From contig CBFHND010000022.1 of the NCBI GenBank assembly GCA_965657085.1, positions 1 through 61,347 on the forward strand: 61,347 nucleotides of DNA, in the 5' to 3' direction. Origin of the DNA: CBFHND01 sp965657085 (GTDB taxonomy: Bacteria; Pseudomonadota; Alphaproteobacteria; Rhodobacterales; Rhodobacteraceae). Shown piece by piece: positions 26,834 through 34,901 of this stretch (within the stretch, counting starts at the first letter, position 1; each line of letters begins with the position of its first letter). The notes under the pieces were generated by a model. The model saw only the letters and a list, made by a program, of their open reading frames with translations, searched no databases and was not told where the DNA came from. Both the position numbers and the translations under genes were made by a program.

Positions 26834-27558
26834 TGGCCAACCAAGAAGACCGACTTAGACAGTTTCAGGTATCTCTAGAGAAACGTCTACAAAGCGATTT
26901 AGGATTTTTAAGATCGCTAATTGAGCACAACGGGGAACGTGGAAGGTTGGTTGAGGTCGCGTTTCAACGCGTGCTTGAACGCCATCTGCCAGACGGCTTC
27001 GGCATCGTCACTGGATTTGCCATAGACCACAATGGTAACCTCTCCAAGCAGATCGATTTAATCATCTATCGGAAGGATCACACGCCTTTTCTCTTAAATG
27101 ATGTTGTGAGCGTTATCCCTGTCGAGGGCATTTTGATTGCCATCGAAGTAAAATCAATGCTCAACAAAGAATCGTTTGATGATGCCAGAGAGAAAGCGCG
27201 CTCAGTTATTGAATTGGACCGGACAGCAGTCTTGCAATCGAGCAGAGAGCGAGTGTTCTCAATAGACGATGCCGACACTACGCAATCAGGACCACCGTTC
27301 ATTTGCGTTTCGTTGGAAAGTGTCAACACGCAAAATCTTGAGCAATCATTGAGAGGGCAAACAATCGAGCCACTATTTATCTCAATGGATGGAAAATGCC
27401 TGGTGAACGGGGTCGGACCTTCTGGAATTACTGGTTGGCAATACCGAGTGGACCATCCGGCATCATTCTTTGTTCTCATGGTCGAGATGATCCTTACACG
27501 GTCCGAGATGCCGACCATCGATTTTTCAAAATATCTAAAAGTGATGCCAACTGGATGA
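26833..27558 (+). CDS. DUF6602-like protein with PD-(D/E)xK nuclease-type core
   Basis: A 241-residue protein that does not belong to leucine catabolism. After a helical N-terminus it has GRLVEVAFQRVLERHLP (Glu41), SKQIDLIIYRKD (Asp75), then PVEGILIAIEVKSML with Glu105-x-Lys107. The order E, D, ExK with a beta-hairpin between is the pattern of PD-(D/E)xK nucleases, and the whole resembles DUF6602 proteins. The second half (about 125-241) is not recognised. Composition is foreign: single 60-base lines at 27061, 27121 and 27181 hold 25, 23 and 31 G+C, against 42 at 28081 in mccB. It overlaps both neighbours (TGATG at the start, ATGA at the end). Nuclease activity is inferred only. Confidence 0.72.
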   Translation: MANQEDRLRQFQVSLEKRLQSDLGFLRSLIEHNGERGRLVEVAFQRVLERHLPDGFGIVTGFAIDHNGNLSKQIDLIIYRKDHTPFLLNDVVSVIPVEGILIAIEVKSMLNKESFDDAREKARSVIELDRTAVLQSSRERVFSIDDADTTQSGPPFICVSLESVNTQNLEQSLRGQTIEPLFISMDGKCLVNGVGPSGITGWQYRVDHPASFFVLMVEMILTRSEMPTIDFSKYLKVMPTG

Positions 27559-29159
27559 AAATAGTCTCACAAATCGTAAAGTCTTCAGACGTCTTCAAAG
27601 GCAACTCTAACGTCCATAAGAAGGCGCTAGACGTTATCGCCCAAGCCGCCGAGGCCGCAGCCCTTGGCGGCGGCGAACGGTCTCGTCAGCGGCATTTGGA
27701 GCGGGGCAAGATGTTGCCGCGCGACCGGGTGGCGCAATTGCTGGACCCCGGAAGCCCTTTTCTCGAAGTGGGCGCCACGGCGGCGCATGGCATGTATGAG
27801 GGTGCGGCCCCTGCGGCAGGGGTGATCGCGGGTGTGGGCCGGGTGCAGGGCCTTGACGTCATGGTGGTGTGCAATGATGCGACCGTGAAGGGCGGCACCT
27901 ATTACCCCATGACGGTCAAGAAACACCTGCGCGCCCAGGAAATTGCCGAGCAGAATCATCTGCCCTGCATCTATCTGGTCGACAGTGGCGGCGCGAACCT
28001 GCCCAATCAGGACGAGGTGTTTCCCGACCGCGACCACTTTGGCCGCATCTTCTTCAATCAGGCGCAGATGAGCGCCAAGGGCATTCCGCAGATCGCGGTG
28101 GTGATGGGGTCGTGCACCGCCGGGGGGGCCTATGTGCCTGCCATGTCGGACGTGACGATCATCGTGAAGGACCAGGGCACGATCTTTCTGGCCGGTCCGC
28201 CGCTGGTCAAGGTCGCCACCGGCGAGGTGGTCAGCGCCGAAGATTTGGGCGGCGGCGACGTGCACACCCGGCTCTCGGGCGTGGCGGATTATCTGGCCGA
28301 GGATGATGCCCATGCGCTGGCGCTGGCCCGGCGGGCGGTTGCACAACTGAACCGGGTCAAGCCTGCAACGGTGAACTGGGCGACGCCGCGTGATCCGGCA
28401 TATGATCCGGCGGAGTTGCTGGGGGTTGTGCCGGCCGATCCGCGTACGCCCTACGACATCCGCGAGGTCATCGCGCGGCTGGTGGACGGCTCCGACTTCG
28501 ACGAGTTCAAGGCGCGGTTTGGCGACACGTTGGTCTGCGGGTTCGCCCATGTCAAAGGCTGCCCCGTGGGCATCATCGCCAACAATGGCGTGCTTTTCTC
28601 GGAGGCGGCCCAGAAGGGTGCGCATTTCGTCGAACTGTGCAGTCAGCGCAATATCCCCTTGGTTTTCCTGCAAAATATCACGGGATTCATGGTGGGGCGC
28701 AAATACGAGAACGAAGGCATCGCGCGGCATGGGGCCAAGATGGTGACGGCTGTGGCCACGACATCCGTGCCCAAGATCACCATGCTGGTGGGCGGTAGTT
28801 TCGGTGCTGGCAACTACGGCATGGCCGGGCGCGCCTACAGCCCGCGGTTCATGTGGACATGGCCCAACAGCCGCATCAGCGTCATGGGCGGCGCGCAGGC
28901 GGCAGGGGTTCTGGCCACGGTCAAGCGTGACGGCATGGAGGCACGGGGCGAGACGTGGAGCGCGGAAGAAGAAGCCGCGTTTAAACAGCCTACAATTGAT
29001 ATGTTCGAGGAACAGTCGCACCCGCTATATGCCTCTGCGCGGCTGTGGGACGACGGGGTGATCGACCCGCGCAAGAGCCGCGATGTGTTGGCCCTGTCGC
29101 TGTCGGCCAGCCTGAATGCGCCCATCGAGGAGACACGCTTTGGCGTGTTCCGGATGTGA
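27555..29159 (+). CDS. mccB: Methylcrotonyl-CoA carboxylase, carboxyltransferase (beta) subunit
   Basis: A 534-residue carboxyltransferase that moves CO2 from carboxybiotin to 3-methylcrotonyl-CoA. Family motifs: GKMLPRDRVAQLLDPGSPFL, CNDATVKGGTYYPMTVKKHL, YLVDSGGANLPNQDEVFPD, GSCTAGGAYVPAMSDV, and GGSFGAGNYGMAGRAYSPR. I start at ATG 27555 (MKIVSQIVKSSDVF), which aligns in style with other MCC beta N-termini; the frame continues upstream into the preceding gene but not as MCC sequence. The first 20 or so codons are AT-rich like the gene before it, while the rest is typical of this chromosome. Confidence 0.95.
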   Translation: MKIVSQIVKSSDVFKGNSNVHKKALDVIAQAAEAAALGGGERSRQRHLERGKMLPRDRVAQLLDPGSPFLEVGATAAHGMYEGAAPAAGVIAGVGRVQGLDVMVVCNDATVKGGTYYPMTVKKHLRAQEIAEQNHLPCIYLVDSGGANLPNQDEVFPDRDHFGRIFFNQAQMSAKGIPQIAVVMGSCTAGGAYVPAMSDVTIIVKDQGTIFLAGPPLVKVATGEVVSAEDLGGGDVHTRLSGVADYLAEDDAHALALARRAVAQLNRVKPATVNWATPRDPAYDPAELLGVVPADPRTPYDIREVIARLVDGSDFDEFKARFGDTLVCGFAHVKGCPVGIIANNGVLFSEAAQKGAHFVELCSQRNIPLVFLQNITGFMVGRKYENEGIARHGAKMVTAVATTSVPKITMLVGGSFGAGNYGMAGRAYSPRFMWTWPNSRISVMGGAQAAGVLATVKRDGMEARGETWSAEEEAAFKQPTIDMFEEQSHPLYASARLWDDGVIDPRKSRDVLALSLSASLNAPIEETRFGVFRM

Positions 29160-29180
29160 GGGCGCGCGTGATCCCGCGGA

Positions 29181-29260
29181 GGCCCTGCGGGCCACGCCAA
29201 TCTTCAGGGGGCTCTGCCCCCACGCCTGCGGCGTTCCCCCGAAGTATTTCCGACCCAAAG
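29181..29260. repeat. Rhodobacteraceae-type intergenic hairpin cluster
   Basis: Three small hairpins in a row in the 123-base mccB-mccA gap: GGCCC-TGC-GGGCC (29181-29193), GGGGGC-TCT-GCCCCC (29207-29221) and CGCC-TGC-GGCG (29223-29233), then TCCCCCGAAGTATTTCC and an A-rich AAAGAAACAAGAG. I recall near copies of this GGGGGC...GAAGTATTT arrangement scattered between genes in many Roseobacter genomes. Likely a dispersed palindromic repeat, perhaps acting as an mRNA spacer. Confidence 0.55.
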
Positions 29261-29282
29261 AAACAAGAGATGGGATTTGCGG

Positions 29283-31217
29283 ATGTTTGACAGAATCCTG
29301 ATCGCGAACCGGGGCGAGATTGCATGCCGGGTCATGGAAACGGCGCAGGCCATGGGTGTGTCCTGCGTGGCCGTGCATTCGGATGTGGATGCGGGGGCCA
29401 AGCATGTGCAGATGGCCGACGAGGCGGTGCACATCGGGGGCAATGCGCCGGGTGAGAGTTACCTGCGGGGCGATGTGATCATTCAGGCGGCCCTTGATAC
29501 GGGCGCGCAGGCCATTCATCCGGGCTATGGATTTCTGTCCGAGAACCCGGACTTCGTCGAAGCGGTGGAAGCGGCGGGCCTTGTCTTCATCGGGCCATCG
29601 GCCTCGGCGATCCGGGCCATGGGTCTGAAGGATGCAGCCAAGGCGCTGATGGTCGAGGCGGGGGTGCCCGTGGTTCCTGGCTATCATGGCAGTGACCAAT
29701 CCGACGACCTCTTGGCGGCGGAGGCGGACAAGATCGGCTATCCGGTTTTGATCAAGGCCGTGGCGGGCGGCGGCGGCAAGGGGATGCGTCTGGTCGAAGC
29801 GGCAGGCGGTTTTGCCGATGCGCTGGCCTCGGCCCGGTCCGAGGCAAAGGCAGCCTTTGGCAACGCGGATGTGCTGGTCGAAAAGTTCGTGACGAAGCCG
29901 CGCCATATCGAGGTGCAGGTCTTTGGCGATGGCACACATGCCGTGCATCTGTTCGAGCGGGATTGTTCCCTGCAACGCCGCCATCAGAAGGTGATCGAGG
30001 AAGCGCCGGCGCCGGATATGCCGCAGGACGTGCGTGATGCCATGGGCGCTGCGGCGGTACGTGCGGCCGAGGCCATTGGCTATGCCGGGGCGGGCACGGT
30101 GGAATTCATCGTGGACGGGTCGGAGGGGCTGCGCGCCGATGGGTTCTTTTTCATGGAAATGAACACGCGGTTGCAGGTGGAACACCCCGTAACCGAGGCC
30201 ATCACCGGCGTTGACCTGGTGGAATGGCAATTGCGCGTGGCAGCGGGGGAGCCTTTGCCTGCCGCGCAAGAGGACCTTGCGATCAACGGCCATGCCTTCG
30301 AGGCCCGGCTTTATGCCGAAGATGTACCGAAAGGGTTTTTGCCTGCCACCGGGACACTGACCCATCTGGAGTTTCCCGCATCGGCCCGCGCCGACAGCGG
30401 CGTGCGTTCCGGGGATACCATCAGCCCGTTCTACGACCCGATGATCGCCAAGGTGATCGTGCATGGCCCCAACCGCGCGGTGGCCCTGTCGCGGCTGCGG
30501 GCAGCACTGGTGGGCACTCAGGTCGCAGGCACGGTGACGAACCTGAGCTTTCTGGGGGCTCTGGCCGCGCATGAAGGCTTTGGACGAGGGGATGTGGACA
30601 CCGGGTTGATCGCGCGCGACATCGATGCACTGGTCGCGGCACCCGTGCCGATGCCGCGTGACCTGGTGGCGGCGGGCATGGCTGCGCTGGGGCTGGCGGA
30701 TGCAGGTCCGGATGCGGGTTTCGCGCTCTGGGCACCGCTGCGGCACGGCGTGACCCTTGTGCAGGGCGACACTGAATGGGCGCTGTCGGTCGAAGTTCTG
30801 TCAGCGGACGAACAGTGCTGGTCAATCGGCCCGGACACGGTCACTGCGCGACAGGTTTCAGGCCGCTGGACGGTTGAGGGCCATGCGCTGCCGCCCGTGG
30901 CCGTGGCCGGGTCTTCGGTCACGGTCTTTGCGCAGCACGGTATGGCCTTTGATGTGCCGAACCCGCTGGACCGGGCGTCCAGCGGCGGTGGCGACGGCAA
31001 CCTGATCGCGGCGCCGATGCCGGGGTTGGTCAAGGCGGTCTTTGCCAAGGCAGGGCAGGTGGTCAAGGCGGGCGACCGGCTGGCCATTCTGGAAGCGATG
31101 AAGATGGAGCACAGCCTGCTGGCTGCCCGCGATGGCGAGGTGGCCGAAGTGCTGGCAGAGGCCGGGGCGCAGGTCGAGGCGGGCGCGGCGCTGGTGCAAT
31201 TGGTGCCCGAGGACTAA
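29283..31217 (+). CDS. mccA: Methylcrotonyl-CoA carboxylase, biotin-containing (alpha) subunit
   Basis: A 644-residue protein with biotin carboxylase and biotin carrier in one chain. The carboxylase part opens MFDRILIANRGEIACRVME and has the ATP-grasp loop KAVAGGGGKGMRLVE and the active-site stretch FMEMNTRLQVEHPVTE. A BT domain and a C-terminal biotinyl domain follow, with Lys607 in EAMKMEHSL the biotinylation site. I choose ATG 29283; an in-frame TTG six bases upstream is less likely. The birA gene in this window could supply its biotin. It works with the mccB product. Confidence 0.96.
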   Translation: MFDRILIANRGEIACRVMETAQAMGVSCVAVHSDVDAGAKHVQMADEAVHIGGNAPGESYLRGDVIIQAALDTGAQAIHPGYGFLSENPDFVEAVEAAGLVFIGPSASAIRAMGLKDAAKALMVEAGVPVVPGYHGSDQSDDLLAAEADKIGYPVLIKAVAGGGGKGMRLVEAAGGFADALASARSEAKAAFGNADVLVEKFVTKPRHIEVQVFGDGTHAVHLFERDCSLQRRHQKVIEEAPAPDMPQDVRDAMGAAAVRAAEAIGYAGAGTVEFIVDGSEGLRADGFFFMEMNTRLQVEHPVTEAITGVDLVEWQLRVAAGEPLPAAQEDLAINGHAFEARLYAEDVPKGFLPATGTLTHLEFPASARADSGVRSGDTISPFYDPMIAKVIVHGPNRAVALSRLRAALVGTQVAGTVTNLSFLGALAAHEGFGRGDVDTGLIARDIDALVAAPVPMPRDLVAAGMAALGLADAGPDAGFALWAPLRHGVTLVQGDTEWALSVEVLSADEQCWSIGPDTVTARQVSGRWTVEGHALPPVAVAGSSVTVFAQHGMAFDVPNPLDRASSGGGDGNLIAAPMPGLVKAVFAKAGQVVKAGDRLAILEAMKMEHSLLAARDGEVAEVLAEAGAQVEAGAALVQLVPED

Positions 31218-31246
31218 GCTCGGGCTAACTTGAAGGGGGAGACAGC

Positions 31247-32110
31247 ATGAGCCTTGGTCCGGTTGAGATTTTCGAGGTGGGTCCGCGCGATGGCCTGCAA
31301 AACGAAGCGCGGGATATCCCGGTGGCCGAAAAGGTGGCCTTGGTCGATCTTCTCAGTCAGGCCGGGTACCGGCGCATTGAATGTGCGTCCTTTGTCAGCC
31401 CCAAGTGGGTGCCGCAGATGGCAGGCAGTGCAGAGGTGTTGGCGGGCATCACCCGCGCACCGGGCGTGCGTTATGCCGCGCTGACGCCGAACATGCGCGG
31501 GTTTGAGGATGCGCGCGCGGCGGAGGCGGATGAGATCGCTGTTTTTGCCTCGGCCAGCGAAGGGTTTTCCAAGGCCAATATCAACGCGACCATCGCGGAA
31601 TCGATTGATATGATGGCCCCTGTGGTGGCTGCGGCGCGGGCCATTGACCTGCCGGTGCGGGGCTATGTGTCTTGCGTGGTCGAATGCCCTTATGACGGGG
31701 CGGTGGACCCCGCAGCAGTGGCCGAAGCGGCGGACCGGCTTTTCAGCATCGGCTGTTACGAGATCAGTCTGGGCGATACCATCGGTCAAGGGACCCCCGA
31801 CAGCATCGCGCGCATGTTGATGGCTGTACGCGATGTCGTGCCAGTGGGGCGTCTGGCCGGGCATTATCACAACACCAACGGCCGGGCGCTGGACAATATC
31901 GACGCGTCACTGGCGCTGGGCCTGCGCACCTTTGATGCGGCCGTGGGCGGATTGGGGGGGTGTCCTTACGCGCCCGGGGCTGCAGGCAACGTGGCGACCG
32001 AGGACGTTGCCGCACATCTTGAGCGGTTGGGCTATGAAACCGGGCTGGATCTGGATGTGGTGGCCAGGGCCGCGGATATGGCGCGGGCGATGAGGGGCGA
32101 GGACACCTGA
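31247..32110 (+). CDS. Hydroxymethylglutaryl-CoA lyase
   Basis: A 287-residue TIM-barrel lyase that ends leucine breakdown by splitting HMG-CoA into acetyl-CoA and acetoacetate. Motifs: FEVGPRDGLQNE (metal/catalytic Arg-Asp), SFVSPKWVPQMAG, ISLGDTIGQGTP, the metal histidines in GHYHNTNG, and the active-site cysteine loop GGCPYAPGAAGNVATED. GGGGGAG precedes the ATG. Its place after mccA agrees with the pathway order. Bacterial names mvaB, hmgL and liuE are all used, so I give no symbol. Confidence 0.95.
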   Translation: MSLGPVEIFEVGPRDGLQNEARDIPVAEKVALVDLLSQAGYRRIECASFVSPKWVPQMAGSAEVLAGITRAPGVRYAALTPNMRGFEDARAAEADEIAVFASASEGFSKANINATIAESIDMMAPVVAAARAIDLPVRGYVSCVVECPYDGAVDPAAVAEAADRLFSIGCYEISLGDTIGQGTPDSIARMLMAVRDVVPVGRLAGHYHNTNGRALDNIDASLALGLRTFDAAVGGLGGCPYAPGAAGNVATEDVAAHLERLGYETGLDLDVVARAADMARAMRGEDT

Positions 32111-32113
32111 GAC

Positions 32114-32896
32114 ATGTATGAAACGATCACCATTGATGTGGACGCGCGCGGCGTTGCGACGCTGACTCTGAACCGCGCGGACAAACACAACGCCATGTCG
32201 GCGCAGATGTTGGCGGAACTGACGCAGGCGGCGGCGGACCTCGGCGCGGATGATGCGGTGCGGGTTGTGGTGCTGACCGGGGCAGGGCGATCGTTCTGCG
32301 CCGGGGGTGATCTGGGCTGGATGCAGGAACAGATGCGCGCCACTCCCGACGTGCGGGCGCGTGAGGCGGGCAAGCTTGCACATATGTTGCAGGCACTGAA
32401 CACGCTGCCCAAGCCGTTGATCGGCGCATTGCAGGGCAACGCCTTTGGCGGCGGTGTGGGCATGGCGTCGGTCTGTGATGTGGCGATTGGCGTGGACAGC
32501 CTCAGGATGGGGCTGACCGAGGTGCGCCTTGGCATAATTCCGGCCACCATCGGACCTTATGTCATTGCCCGCATGGGTGAGGGTCGTGCGCGGCGGGTGT
32601 TTTTCTCGGGCCGCCTGTTCGATGCGGCAGAGGCGGTGGAACTGGGCCTATTGGCGCGCGTGGTCGGGGCGCAGGATCTGGCGGCGGCCGTCGAGGCCGA
32701 AGTGATACCTTACCTGAGTGCCGCGCCGGGCGCTGTGGCCTCGGCCAAGGCGCTGGCGCGGGCGCTGGGGCCCCGGATTGATGGCGACACCATCGACATG
32801 ACCATCGCGGCGCTCAAAGAGCGCTGGGAAACGGACGAAGCAGCCGAAGGGATCGGTGCGTTTTTTGACAAGCGCAAAGCGGTGTGGATGGAATGA
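32114..32896 (+). CDS. Enoyl-CoA hydratase/isomerase, probable methylglutaconyl-CoA hydratase
   Basis: A 260-residue crotonase-fold enzyme. Oxyanion-hole segments are FCAGGDLGWM and ALQGNAFGGGVGMASV; the acid/base residue lies in GLTEVRLGIIPATIGPYV. Lying three bases after the lyase gene, it is expected to hydrate 3-methylglutaconyl-CoA to HMG-CoA, the step between MCC and the lyase. The C-terminal helices (AAEGIGAFFDKRKAVWME) are typical of the trimeric family. Substrate is inferred from context. Confidence 0.9.
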   Translation: MYETITIDVDARGVATLTLNRADKHNAMSAQMLAELTQAAADLGADDAVRVVVLTGAGRSFCAGGDLGWMQEQMRATPDVRAREAGKLAHMLQALNTLPKPLIGALQGNAFGGGVGMASVCDVAIGVDSLRMGLTEVRLGIIPATIGPYVIARMGEGRARRVFFSGRLFDAAEAVELGLLARVVGAQDLAAAVEAEVIPYLSAAPGAVASAKALARALGPRIDGDTIDMTIAALKERWETDEAAEGIGAFFDKRKAVWME

Positions 32897-32923
32897 TCTG
32901 AGACCGCACAGTTGCTGCAATGA

Positions 32924-32971
32924 GCCGGGCCAATCATCGACCCGTCGGGGCGGGCCGACGATTGGCCCGGC
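32924..32971 (+). terminator. Long hairpin ending the leucine operon
   Basis: Left arm GCCGGGCCAATCATCGACCC (32924-32943), loop of 8, right arm GGGCCGACGATTGGCCCGGC (32952-32971): 20 pairs of which two are G-U. No T-run follows, and a shorter alternative pairing GGCCCGG/CCGGGCC lies just beyond (32964-32993). Position 28 bases after the hydratase stop supports a terminator or 3' end protector. Confidence 0.65.
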
Positions 32972-33074
32972 GCCTGCGGCTTGATTCCGGGCCAACTGGT
33001 GTGCCTGCGCACAGCGCGGTTCTCAGTACGCCAAAGCCGCCCCCTCAGGCTTGCTTAAAATCCCCCTGCTTTGG

Positions 33075-33103
33075 TTGACCCTGACACGCGGCAGGCGTAA
33101 ACA
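33075..33103 (+). promoter_or_regulatory. Candidate promoter of the nuo cluster
   Basis: TTGACC (33075-33080), spacer 17, TAAACA (33098-33103), about 65 bases before nuoA. A second TTGACC at 33126-33131 is another -35 candidate with no good -10. Both are weak by eye; nothing else stands out between the liu hairpin and nuoA. Confidence 0.35.
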
Positions 33104-33168
33104 CCCACACAGTCAACCTTGCCACTTGACCGTGCGCCGCACTGAGCGTGCGAGAAAAGGAGCCACAC

Positions 33169-33534
33169 GTGGAAGAGATGCTGCGGGAGTACCTCCCCAT
33201 TCTCGTTTTTCTGGCCGTTGCCATCGGTTTGGGCCTTGTTTTGATCCTTGCCGCCGTGGTGATCGCCGTTCGCAATCCCGACCCCGAAAAGGTCAGCGCC
33301 TATGAGTGCGGGTTCAACGCCTTCGATGACGCGCGCATGAAGTTCGATGTGCGATTCTACCTGGTGTCGATCCTGTTCATCATTTTCGATCTCGAAATTG
33401 CCTTTCTTTTCCCTTGGGCCGTGGCCTTCAAGGACGTGAGCATGGCGGGTTTCTGGTCGATGATGGTGTTCCTGGGCGTGCTCGCGCTGGGCTTTGCATA
33501 TGAGTGGCGCAAAGGAGCGATGGAATGGCAGTAG
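33169..33534 (+). CDS. nuoA: NADH-quinone oxidoreductase subunit A
   Basis: A 121-residue membrane subunit of complex I with three hydrophobic segments. The conserved loop is YECGFNAFDDARMKFDVRFY, carrying the quinone-channel Asp/Glu region and the family cysteine, then FIIFDLEIAFLFPW. It starts at a GTG (33169) with AAGGAG seven bases before; an internal ATG nine bases later is possible. NuoA caps the junction between arms, near the NuoH quinone tunnel. Its end overlaps nuoB by 10 bases. Confidence 0.96.
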   Translation: MEEMLREYLPILVFLAVAIGLGLVLILAAVVIAVRNPDPEKVSAYECGFNAFDDARMKFDVRFYLVSILFIIFDLEIAFLFPWAVAFKDVSMAGFWSMMVFLGVLALGFAYEWRKGAMEWQ

Positions 33535-34061
33535 CAGCCGCAGGTCAGTACAGCGCCGGAGGCGACCGCGAGGTCGCCACGCAGGAGTTGAACCGCGAAT
33601 TGCAGGACAAGGGTTTCCTGCTGACCTCGACCGAGGACATCATCAACTGGGCGCGCACAGGGTCGCTGCACTGGATGACATTCGGCCTCGCGTGCTGTGC
33701 GGTCGAGATGATGCACACTTCGATGCCGCGTTATGACCTTGAACGCTTTGGCACCGCCCCGCGCGCCAGCCCGCGCCAGTCGGACCTGATGATCGTCGCG
33801 GGCACGCTTACCAACAAGATGGCCCCGGCGCTGCGCAAGGTCTACGACCAGATGCCCGAGCCGCGCTACGTGATCTCGATGGGGTCCTGCGCCAATGGCG
33901 GCGGTTACTATCACTATTCCTACTCGGTGGTACGTGGATGCGACCGCATCGTGCCAGTGGATGTCTATGTGCCGGGCTGCCCGCCCACGGCCGAGGCGCT
34001 GCTGTACGGCATCATGCAGTTGCAGCGGAAAATGCGCCGCACGGGGACGATTGTCCGCTAG
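33525..34061 (+). CDS. nuoB: NADH-quinone oxidoreductase subunit B
   Basis: A 178-residue peripheral-arm subunit holding cluster N2, the last iron-sulfur centre before quinone. Ligands are the tandem Cys57-Cys58 in GLACCAVEMMHT, Cys122 in SMGSCANGGG and Cys152 in VYVPGCPPTAEALL. The ATG at 33525 has AAAGGAG eight bases upstream, inside nuoA. Length and motifs are standard. Confidence 0.97.
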   Translation: MAVAAAGQYSAGGDREVATQELNRELQDKGFLLTSTEDIINWARTGSLHWMTFGLACCAVEMMHTSMPRYDLERFGTAPRASPRQSDLMIVAGTLTNKMAPALRKVYDQMPEPRYVISMGSCANGGGYYHYSYSVVRGCDRIVPVDVYVPGCPPTAEALLYGIMQLQRKMRRTGTIVR

Positions 34062-34119
34062 GACGCAAACACCTGCCCGCTGCGGCGGGTCCAGACCATA
34101 CAGTCCGTAAGGAATGCAC

Positions 34120-34728
34120 ATGAGTGACGCGCTGAAAGAACTCGGCACCTACATCGAAGCCAAGCGGCCCGATTGCGTGCTGGCCTGGGATGTGACCCAC
34201 GGCGAGCTGAACGTGGACGTGGCCCCCAACAACATCGCGGGGCTGGTCGAGTTTCTGAAAACCGATGCGACCTGCCGCTTTTCCTCGCTCGTGGACATCA
34301 CGGCGGTGGACTACACCGGCCGGGCCAAACGCTTTGACGTGGTCTACCACTTCCTCAGCATGTACCAGAACCACCGCATTCGCCTGCGGGTGTCGGTGCG
34401 CGAGGATCAGATGGTGCCATCGGTGACGGGCGTGCACCCGTCCGCCAACTGGTTCGAACGCGAAGTCTTCGACATGTTCGGCATCCTCTTTTCCGGTCAC
34501 CCCGATCTGCGGCGCATCCTGACCGACTATGGCTTTCGCGGCTATCCGCTGCGCAAGGATTTCCCGACCACCGGATACGTCGAAGTGCGCTATGACGAGG
34601 CGGAAAAGCGGGTGGTCTATGAGCCTGTGAGCCTTGTGCAGGAATACCGTCAATTCGACTTCATGAGCCCATGGGAAGGGGCCGAATACATCCTTCCGGG
34701 CGACGAGAAAGAAGAAGGAGCAAGCTGA
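34120..34728 (+). CDS. nuoC: NADH-quinone oxidoreductase subunit C
   Basis: A 202-residue peripheral-arm scaffold subunit. The family signature is HPSANWFEREVFDMFGI, followed by LRRILTDYGFRGYPLRKDFP. Two ATGs lie in frame at 34114 and 34120; AAGGA ends at 34113, so only the second has usable spacing. NuoC here is separate from NuoD, unlike the fused NuoCD of enterobacteria. The stop overlaps the next start (TGATG). Confidence 0.96.
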   Translation: MSDALKELGTYIEAKRPDCVLAWDVTHGELNVDVAPNNIAGLVEFLKTDATCRFSSLVDITAVDYTGRAKRFDVVYHFLSMYQNHRIRLRVSVREDQMVPSVTGVHPSANWFEREVFDMFGILFSGHPDLRRILTDYGFRGYPLRKDFPTTGYVEVRYDEAEKRVVYEPVSLVQEYRQFDFMSPWEGAEYILPGDEKEEGAS

Positions 34729-34901
34729 TGGGTACATTGATCTGGCTTCTGATTGCAGCCGCCACCATCATCCCGATGTTCAAGCTGTTGCCGCATTTCG
34801 GCATCAACCGGAACTGGGCCTTGCTGGGCATCATCCCCATCGGCACCATCGCCCTGCTGTGGTGGATGGCGATGAAGCTGCAAGAGCTGGAGCGTCGTTG
34901 A
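34728..34901 (+). CDS. Small membrane protein embedded in the nuo cluster (57 residues)
   Basis: A 57-residue protein with two hydrophobic stretches (IWLLIAAATIIPMFKLL and WALLGIIPIGTIALLWWMAM) and a charged C-terminus KLQELERR. GAAGGAG precedes the ATG, and both ends share bases with neighbours, so it is a real translated gene. It looks like a two-segment membrane hairpin. No known complex I subunit matches by eye. It is coupled to the sulfotransferase gene that follows. Confidence 0.75.
   Translation: MGTLIWLLIAAATIIPMFKLLPHFGINRNWALLGIIPIGTIALLWWMAMKLQELERR

Noticed and set aside
27396..27554. Upstream extension of mccB through the DUF6602-like gene
   Set aside because: The extra 53 residues do not look like MCC sequence and are the other frame of a real gene; ATG 27555 gives a normal N-terminus.
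29025..30746. A 573-codon open frame opposite mccA
   Set aside because: Antisense shadow of the biotin carboxylase domain; no ribosome-binding site or motif.
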